This document shows positions 6,344 to 11,240 of a stretch of DNA of 11,240 nucleotides, piece by piece. Under the pieces are notes generated by a model. The model made no database searches. It was not told the DNA's origin and saw nothing but the letters and a program-made list of their open reading frames with translations. This DNA is from Treponema sp. (lineage in GTDB: Bacteria > Spirochaetota > Spirochaetia > Treponematales > Treponemataceae): assembly GCA_017963165.1 (NCBI GenBank), contig JAGCTZ010000061.1, positions 1-11,240 on the forward strand, in the 5' to 3' direction. Both the position numbers and the translations under genes were made by a program. Within the stretch, counting starts at the first letter, position 1; each line of letters begins with the position of its first letter.

Positions 6344-9300
6344 TTATAACCACTTATCGCTATTTTCTTTTTTTATGTCTTCCGTATATTCACAATAAGG
6401 GTAATTTGTGCAACCGATAAACCAGTGATGATTCTTGCCTTTGCGTTTTACAAGGAAGCCGCCACAGGCTGGGCATTTTTTAGGATTGAGTAAAATTGTT
6501 GCATCTCTTAATGTATAATCGCACTTAGGGAAATTAGAGCAGCCGACAAAATATCTTCCTTCATGCTGGACTTTATAAAGTATACCTGTTTTACACAAAG
6601 GACACAAAGTTTGTTTTTCCTGATCTATCTTTTTAATATTTACAAAGCAGACAGAATCTGATTCTTTGAACTCTTTGAAAAATGGAGAAGGATTCTTATT
6701 ATCAGTTAAAACAAAGGTTCTGTTCTTTGTTCTTGTAATTGCAACGTAGAATAAGCGGCGTTCTTCTGCGAATTTGTATTTTTCAGCATTTGTAAGAACA
6801 AGATTTAAGACATCATCATCGGCAATTTGATTAGGGAAACCGAGTTTGTCATTTTTGAAATTAAGCAGAATTACATTGTCAGCTTCGAGACCTTTTGATT
6901 TATGGACTGAAAGAAAGTCAATTTGAACTTCCGGAACTTTTATGTAATCAATTACTTCCTGACGATTATTTATTGAGAATCTAAAGAGGCCAGATTTTTT
7001 TAAGATATCTTTATCATGATTTGTTCTTCCAAGAATTAATATAGATGAGTTAATGCCAAATTCTGAAATAATTTTATTGATTGCCTGTTCAAGGGCCTTA
7101 TAAGGTTCTTCATCATACCCCCAGAATACGAGAGGGTATTCAAGTTTTTTATCTGAACGAAGCTGCTTCTTTAATTGCAAAGGATTCTGTAAAACAAAGC
7201 GAGATGCTTCATCGATAAGATTTTGAGAATTGCGGTAAGTCTTTTCGATTTTTAATATTTTTGTATAACCGAAATATTTTTCAAAATCTGTGAAGAGTGA
7301 AATATCACTACCAGCAAATCTGTAGATCGCCTGCCAGTCATCACCGACACAGAAGAGTTTTGCATTTGTTTTATCGACTATTGCTTTTAAGAAATTAAAG
7401 CGTGATTTTGAAATGTCCTGGTATTCATCAACGATTACATATTTGTAAGGAATTATTTCACAACCGGCTTCAACTTTTTCTGCAGCAATATTAATCATGT
7501 CTGAGAAATCAATTGAATTATTACTGGTGAGAGAATTCTGATATTCTGAGAGTATTATTTTTATAATATCCAGGAAGAGCTCTGTTCTGTCACAAAGGAA
7601 TTCACTTGGTTCTGATTCACAATAGGCTTTCTTTAATTCTTCAATCTGTTCAATCTTGAAATTATCTGATTTGAAAAGATTTATAAATGTACAGCAGAGG
7701 TTTATAAACTCGGAAAAGTATTTATTAGACTTGCTGGCATATACAGTATTGAAAACATCTGTAAAATCGCGGGCTTTTAGTACAACACCATTTTGCTCCA
7801 AAATCTCCTGAAGCTTTTTAAGCAAGATACCTTCTGAACTGTAATAAGAATATGTTTCAATCAGCTTGGTATTATGCTCCTGATGGAAAGCTCGTTTCCA
7901 CTGGATGCCATCAAGATATTTTTTTTCTTCTACTGGTGAAAGCCATGGGACTGTAAAATCTTTTGAGATTCCAAAGTGCTCAAGGTATATATCGTAATCT
8001 GTAAGATAAAAGTCAGGCCTGTAAGCTTTTCTTTGTGGATCATCACTTTCAAAAGGGTAAAGCTTTTCGTATTCATACTTAATACCATTCATGAAGAGGA
8101 AGTTTGCTATCTTAGTTTCCTCAATACTCTTTACCTGTTCATTGTTTAAAGTCTTATAGGCTTTTGATTTTTCAATGCCTGTTTGCTTAATGTACTTTTC
8201 TCTGTCATATTTTGATTTTAGTGTTTCGAGGTCTGCATTTTTTTCTTCTTCATAAAGTTCACCGAGGGAAGAATGCTTCTCAAGGTCATCAGGAATTTCA
8301 AGGAAGTATGCAAAATATTCTGTAAGAGCTTTTACAAGGTCCGGATGATTTACAACTTCATTTTCAAAAAAGTTATGAACGAATTGTGCAAGAGAATTTT
8401 CATCTGCTATTTCCGGTCTGAAATCATTTGCTTTCTTGATAATGTCTAAGCCTAATTTATGGAAGGTTGTTGCTTCTACGGGAATATTAAGTTTCTTTTG
8501 AATACGTTCTGTCATTTCCTGTGCAGATTTTTTTGTAAAGGAAATAAGAAGTATTTCTTTTGGAGTAACTTTTTTTATATCATACAGGTATTTTATTTTT
8601 GCAGAGATTGTAAGAGTTTTGCCGCTTCCAGCTCCAGCTAAAACAAGAATCCTGTCTTCATTATTTATAACAGCAGTTCTTTGCTGGTCATCTAAAGATT
8701 TACCGTCTATTTTTGAAAAAAGAAAATCATATTTTACAGATTCATTTTGAATGAATTGATTATTTGCGGAGTCAAAATATTCTGAGAGGGAAGAATAAAC
8801 AGTTTTGAAGCGTTCTATTTCTTCATACTCATCATCTGTTTTTCTTATATCTATTATCTTAGCATCTTGGGATAGATAAGCCCATTTAGAAATAAAAGTT
8901 TCTGAAGTTTTATGTGATACATATTGTTCTGTTTGTTTGAAAAGTTCTGAAAAGAAATTTGATACAGATTCTGAAAGTTCTTTAACAGATTCCCTTCTTT
9001 TTATTTCTGCATTTATATCAGATATTTCTTTATGAAGATTTGAATATGTTTTTTTGAAGTAACCGATTTCTGCAGAATCATTTTTCTTTGTTACGTGGAA
9101 CTTCTTTACCTCTGAATAAAGAGATTCCCATTTAGAAATTATTGCATTTTCTGATTCTTCAGAAATGTACTGCTTTTGTAAGTCAAAGTATTCTTCAAAA
9201 AAGGCTTTTATCTGTTCCTGGAAATAGGAAAGCTTTTCTTGTAATTCTTTGTTTAGTTTGTTTCTATGTTTTAAATAGAGGACTGAGAAAAATATTACTA

Positions 9301-9349
9301 AAGTAAGTATTGCGATTATTGCTGGAATCAGAATTGCTAAAGATACCAT
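6344..9349 (-). CDS. SF1 (UvrD/helicase IV-like) helicase with membrane anchor, nuclease-like insert and zinc ribbons
   Basis: A 1001-residue protein. Residues 3-26 form one membrane helix followed by basic residues, placing the rest in the cytosol. Residues 47-200 are two tandem copies of a helical unit. The SF1A helicase motifs are complete: D-D-Q-Q-R (220-224), Walker A A-G-A-G-S-G-K-T (238-245), motif Ia S-F-T-K-K-S-A (270-276), V-D-E-Y-Q-D (640-645), G-D-D-W-Q-A-I-Y-R-F (669-678), K-T-Y-R-N (703-707), V-H-K-S-K-G (815-820) and Y-V-A-I-T-R (868-873). An insert (about 405-510) has R-P-D-F (444-447) and L-E-H-F-G (456-460), resembling a PD-(D/E)xK fold. Two topoisomerase-type C4 zinc ribbons close the protein (Cys916/919/937/943 and Cys959/962/980/986). 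It is an ATP-dependent 3'-5' DNA helicase by family. It follows brnA by 24 bp in a probable operon. It has no Shine-Dalgarno sequence, so coupling or a local start is likely. It is larger than E. coli HelD. Confidence 0.88.
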   Translation of the reverse strand: MVSLAILIPAIIAILTLVIFFSVLYLKHRNKLNKELQEKLSYFQEQIKAFFEEYFDLQKQYISEESENAIISKWESLYSEVKKFHVTKKNDSAEIGYFKKTYSNLHKEISDINAEIKRRESVKELSESVSNFFSELFKQTEQYVSHKTSETFISKWAYLSQDAKIIDIRKTDDEYEEIERFKTVYSSLSEYFDSANNQFIQNESVKYDFLFSKIDGKSLDDQQRTAVINNEDRILVLAGAGSGKTLTISAKIKYLYDIKKVTPKEILLISFTKKSAQEMTERIQKKLNIPVEATTFHKLGLDIIKKANDFRPEIADENSLAQFVHNFFENEVVNHPDLVKALTEYFAYFLEIPDDLEKHSSLGELYEEEKNADLETLKSKYDREKYIKQTGIEKSKAYKTLNNEQVKSIEETKIANFLFMNGIKYEYEKLYPFESDDPQRKAYRPDFYLTDYDIYLEHFGISKDFTVPWLSPVEEKKYLDGIQWKRAFHQEHNTKLIETYSYYSSEGILLKKLQEILEQNGVVLKARDFTDVFNTVYASKSNKYFSEFINLCCTFINLFKSDNFKIEQIEELKKAYCESEPSEFLCDRTELFLDIIKIILSEYQNSLTSNNSIDFSDMINIAAEKVEAGCEIIPYKYVIVDEYQDISKSRFNFLKAIVDKTNAKLFCVGDDWQAIYRFAGSDISLFTDFEKYFGYTKILKIEKTYRNSQNLIDEASRFVLQNPLQLKKQLRSDKKLEYPLVFWGYDEEPYKALEQAINKIISEFGINSSILILGRTNHDKDILKKSGLFRFSINNRQEVIDYIKVPEVQIDFLSVHKSKGLEADNVILLNFKNDKLGFPNQIADDDVLNLVLTNAEKYKFAEERRLFYVAITRTKNRTFVLTDNKNPSPFFKEFKESDSVCFVNIKKIDQEKQTLCPLCKTGILYKVQHEGRYFVGCSNFPKCDYTLRDATILLNPKKCPACGGFLVKRKGKNHHWFIGCTNYPYCEYTEDIKKENSDKWL
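7820..8137 (-). other. PD-(D/E)xK-like insertion within the helicase
   Basis: Residues about 405-510 lie between motif Ia and motif II. The order of candidate residues is E410/E411 (helix), Asp446 in R-P-D-F, Glu457 in L-E-H-F-G, Lys485 in W-K-R, then T-K-L-I-E-T (494-499) on a predicted strand. This order resembles small endonuclease-like domains such as DUF559/Vsr. The canonical lysine two residues after the glutamate is Phe459, so the site is non-canonical: either Lys485 substitutes or the domain only binds DNA. This is fold inference from pattern alone. Confidence 0.5.
8750..9211 (-). repeat. Tandem duplication of a 75-residue unit in the helicase N-terminus
   Basis: Residues 47-115 and 129-200 align with an 82-83 residue offset. 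Shared positions include F-F-x-E (50-53 and 132-135), Q-Y-x-S (60-63 and 142-145), I-S-K-W (71-74 and 153-156) and F-K-x-x-Y-S-x-L (98-105 and 181-188). Both copies are charged and helical, likely coiled or bundled, and sit between the membrane helix and the ATPase. I do not recognise the unit. Confidence 0.75.
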
Positions 9350-9373
9350 AAGTTATAAAATAATTATTTTGTT

Positions 9374-9616
9374 TTAAGCCAAACTAAGTGTCCCGTTTCT
9401 AAGTTTTTCGAGAAGATTGTTTATTGCGCCTCTATTTGATGAACCATTTTGTTCAAGCCAAAGTAAATTATCTTTGTCAAAAAGATTATAAATGGTTTGA
9501 ATCTTTTCCTTTAAACTTCTTGGGTAAAATTCTTTAGCCTGTGCAGGGGTTACTTCAGGTATGTCTGAGAGATCAATGGGTCTATTCTTTAATTCAGCTA
9601 TTCGTTCTGGAGTCAT
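9374..9616 (-). CDS. brnA: BrnA-like antitoxin (ribbon-helix-helix)
   Basis: An 80-residue protein starting M-T-P-E-R-I. The N-terminal part (I-D-L-S-D-I-P-E-V-T, 14-23) and the C-terminal segment (N-L-L-W-L-E-Q-N-G then N-R-G-A-I-N-N-L-L, 50-69) match the BrnA pattern, in which the N-terminus contacts BrnT and the C-terminus dimerises and binds DNA. The start at 9616 is preferred over an upstream ATG at 9646 because AAAGGAA lies at 9631-9625, 9 nt before it. The chosen start overlaps the brnT end by 23 nt, giving translational coupling. BrnA normally neutralises BrnT and represses the operon; both are family knowledge. The match is somewhat diverged, hence moderate confidence. Confidence 0.75.
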   Translation of the reverse strand: MTPERIAELKNRPIDLSDIPEVTPAQAKEFYPRSLKEKIQTIYNLFDKDNLLWLEQNGSSNRGAINNLLEKLRNGTLSLA

Positions 9617-9893
9617 AATATAATTTCCTTTCTGATTCAGTAGCAAAACGGGCGGATATTAATCTTATACGCTCACGTTCGGTATATGCTGTCATTACTA
9701 TAACAGCACCACCAGATTCTCCAAGTCCAATGAATCTTTCTTCTTCTAATGAGGAATGCTCAGTATCATATCGTTCTAGAAAAAAAGGATCATCGAACAC
9801 ATCAAGAATTTCAGAAAAAGAAAAGCCATGCTTTTTCTTGTTAATTTCATCTTTTTCTGAATCCCATTCAAACTTGCCGTTTATAACAGTCAT
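9594..9893 (-). CDS. brnT: BrnT-type ribonuclease toxin
   Basis: A 99-residue protein of usual family length with the BrnT/DUF497 pattern: F-E-W-D (8-11), N-K-K-K-H-G-F-S-F (18-26), V-F-D-D-P (32-36), H-S-S-L-E-E-E-R-F-I-G-L-G (46-58), a Y-T-E-R-E-R-I-R-L-I-S-A-R strand (70-82), and E-R-x-x-Y (88-92). BrnT is a small RelE-like fold RNase that arrests translation and is held in check by BrnA. All typical conserved blocks are present, so the toxin looks intact. It heads the brnT-brnA-helicase unit and starts 7 nt after an extended -10 with no Shine-Dalgarno sequence. Downstream brnA overlaps its 3' end. Confidence 0.88.
   Translation of the reverse strand: MTVINGKFEWDSEKDEINKKKHGFSFSEILDVFDDPFFLERYDTEHSSLEEERFIGLGESGGAVIVMTAYTERERIRLISARFATESERKLYYDSRTNS
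9625..9631 (-). promoter_or_regulatory. Ribosome-binding site of brnA inside brnT
   Basis: AAAGGAA on the minus strand with its AGGA core 9 nt before the ATG at 9616. It decides the brnA start and lies inside the 3' end of brnT. Confidence 0.7.
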
Positions 9894-9900
9894 TATTCAA

Positions 9901-9929
9901 ATTGTAACATAAGAATGAAAGATTTTCCA
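9901..9929 (-). promoter_or_regulatory. Predicted leaderless promoter of the brnTA-helicase unit
   Basis: On the minus strand an extended -10, TGTTACAAT (9909-9901), has TACAAT (5 of 6) 7 nt before the brnT ATG. TGGAAA (9929-9924, 4 of 6) sits 17 bp upstream as a possible -35. No Shine-Dalgarno sequence is present. If BrnA autoregulates, its operator should be here, but I see no convincing palindrome. Confidence 0.6.
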
Positions 9930-9941
9930 TTTTTAAAATAA

Positions 9942-9975
9942 AAAAACCAACCCAAGTTGTCTCAGGTTGGTTTTT
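9942..9975 (-). terminator. Intrinsic terminator of htpG (potentially bidirectional)
   Basis: AAAAACCAACC (9942-9952) is a perfect complement of GGTTGGTTTTT (9965-9975), an 11-bp stem with a 12-nt loop, 5 bp after the htpG stop. Read on the minus strand the stem ends in a run of U (TTTTTTTATTTT). The T-run on the plus side would also allow function in that direction. It isolates htpG from the brnT promoter that follows. Confidence 0.9.
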
Positions 9976-9980
9976 CAATT

Positions 9981-11240
9981 TTACTTACTCAACAAATTAT
10001 TCAAATGCTCAACAAAGGCAGCTGGTTCTTTAAGCTCAACGCCTGCAATAAGAAGAGCCTGGCTCAACAGAACTTCGCTAACGTCTGCAATGAGCGCCTC
10101 ATCGTCGCTATCCTTAATCTTTGCAAGAATAGGGTGGTCGCCGTTTACTTCGAGGATTGGTTTGAGTTCTGGACCAGTCTGTCCCATAGCCTTCATCATC
10201 TGAATCATCTGGTAGCTCGGGTCGTTTTCGTCTACAACGATACAAGAAGGGTTGTTGCCGCTCAAAGTTTTGCTGAGCTTAACTTCCTTAACCTTGTCGC
10301 CAAGTGCCTTCTTGATTTTGTCTGTTACCGGCTTGAACTCTTCTTCCTTCTTTTTGGCTTCTTCTTTGTTGTCTACAAGATCTTCATCAGCACCGCTGCG
10401 GTTTACTGCCTTGAGCTCGTAGTCCTTGTATTTGCCAAAGCCCGGGATAACGATGTCATCAATGTCGTCGTCCATAATCAAAACTTCAAAGCCCTTGTCT
10501 GTGTAAGCTTTAAGAAGTGGGTTAGCACGCAGGTTCTTTTCGTCAGAACCGCTGATATAGAAGATGGCCTTCTGTTCCGGCTTCATTCTTTCAACATAAG
10601 CAGCGAAATTTGTGTAGTTGTCCTCTCCAGTACCACTAGCGTCGGTGCTCTTAAAGCGGACAATTTCTGCAATTTCTTCGCGGTTTGAGTAGTCGCTGTA
10701 TAAACCTTCCTTCATAGGACGGTTAAAGGCCTTAACAAACTTGGCCCATTTTTCAATTGCTTTCTTTTCTTCGTCTGTGCGTTTGTCTTCTGGTGTCTTG
10801 CGGGCGGCGTCTGCGGCTTCACCCATCTTCTTAAACTCGCCGAGAAGTTTCTTTACAGAAGAAGTGCGGATGTTATCAAGAATGCGGTTCTGCTGTAAAA
10901 TCTCACGGCTAACATTGAGAGGTAGGTCTTCGCTGTCGATAATACCACGAACAAATCGCAGGTAGCTAGGTAAAAGCTCGCGGTCATCATCAGTAATGAA
11001 AACGCGCTTTACATAAAGCTTTACGCCGCTCTTGTAATCTGCCTGGTACATATCAAAAGGAGCAGTCTGAGGAATGTAGAACAAAGTTGTATATTCCTGA
11101 GTTCCTTCTGCGTGAGTATGAACATAGTGGAGCGGATCCTGTCCGTCGTGACCGATTGTCTTATAAAACTCGTTGTAGTCTTCCGGCTTGAGCTCGCTCT
11201 TAGGACGCTTCCAGAGTGCCGACGCGCTGTTTACCTGGTC
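9981..11240 (-). CDS. htpG: Chaperone HtpG (Hsp90), 5' part outside the window
   Basis: An open frame of 419 residues plus stop, running off the right edge. It starts in the window at D-Q-V-N-S-A-S-A-L-W, the beginning of the Hsp90 middle domain, so the N-terminal ATPase domain is missing. Typical features are Q-E-Y-T-T-L-F-Y-I-P, G-V-K-L-Y-V-K-R-V-F-I, L-P-S-Y-L-R-F-V-R-G-I-I-D and L-P-L-N-V-S-R-E-I-L-Q with the conserved Arg that contacts ATP. The C-terminal dimerisation domain ends in L-N-N-L-L-S-K. There is no eukaryotic MEEVD tail, as in other bacteria. HtpG is a cytosolic ATP-dependent foldase. Codons are more GC- and C-ending than in the neighbouring helicase, consistent with high expression. 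An internal TTG at 11084 is not a real start. Confidence 0.96.
   Translation of the reverse strand, partial: DQVNSASALWKRPKSELKPEDYNEFYKTIGHDGQDPLHYVHTHAEGTQEYTTLFYIPQTAPFDMYQADYKSGVKLYVKRVFITDDDRELLPSYLRFVRGIIDSEDLPLNVSREILQQNRILDNIRTSSVKKLLGEFKKMGEAADAARKTPEDKRTDEEKKAIEKWAKFVKAFNRPMKEGLYSDYSNREEIAEIVRFKSTDASGTGEDNYTNFAAYVERMKPEQKAIFYISGSDEKNLRANPLLKAYTDKGFEVLIMDDDIDDIVIPGFGKYKDYELKAVNRSGADEDLVDNKEEAKKKEEEFKPVTDKIKKALGDKVKEVKLSKTLSGNNPSCIVVDENDPSYQMIQMMKAMGQTGPELKPILEVNGDHPILAKIKDSDDEALIADVSEVLLSQALLIAGVELKEPAAFVEHLNNLLSK

Noticed and set aside
9617..9646. Upstream ATG adding 10 residues to BrnA
   Set aside because: The downstream ATG at 9616 has a well-spaced AAAGGAA, and the extra residues are antitoxin-atypical and lie deep within brnT. 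The longer start is possible but less likely.
9957..10688. Plus-strand open frame of 243 codons opposite htpG
   Set aside because: It is antisense to highly conserved HtpG sequence and begins in the terminator hairpin. It has no independent support.
11082..11084. TTG at 11084 as an htpG start
   Set aside because: The same frame stays open to the window edge and encodes another 52 residues of conserved HtpG middle domain, so the gene simply continues outside the window.

Overview
The window looks like chromosomal DNA from a low-to-moderate GC, gut- or rumen-type spirochaete, most likely Treponema. This is an inference. It rests on a large lipoprotein that combines InlB/Flg_new-type repeats with C-terminal BspA-like DUF285 repeats, on a relaxed lipobox, and on the general gene style. 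No rRNA, tRNA or CRISPR array is visible.

Layout, left to right. 1-51: a probable terminator of an upstream gene. 95-2428 (+): a surface lipoprotein with alternating beta-type repeats and DUF285 repeats. 2429-2543: a GC-rich, strongly foldable intergenic element. 2607-3986 (+): a MATE-family exporter. 4009-4072: an inverted pair of a short dispersed repeat. 4100-4759 (+): a calcineurin-like phosphoesterase whose last residues are encoded by another copy of that repeat. 4762-5238 (-): a YkgJ-type cysteine-cluster protein, convergent with the phosphoesterase and 2 bp away. 5325-6296 (+): a membrane-anchored alpha/beta hydrolase, divergent from the ykgJ-like gene. 6305-6324: a third repeat locus. 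9893-6344 (-): an apparent operon of BrnT toxin, BrnA antitoxin and a 1001-residue SF1 helicase with an N-terminal membrane anchor, a nuclease-like insertion and two C-terminal zinc ribbons. 9942-9975: a strong hairpin with T-runs on both sides. 9981-11240 (-): the C-terminal two thirds of the chaperone HtpG, cut by the window edge.

Three things deserve attention. First, at least four transcription units (2607, 5238-, 5325, 9893-) lack a Shine-Dalgarno sequence and instead carry a -10-like hexamer 6-9 nt before the ATG, as expected for leaderless mRNAs. The lipoprotein gene and the internal brnA gene have good Shine-Dalgarno sites. Second, two unrelated families of intergenic repeat are present, and one has been captured into a coding sequence. 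Third, the BrnT-BrnA-helicase unit is a candidate defence or DNA-maintenance cassette. That role is a hypothesis from architecture and gene order, not something the sequence proves.
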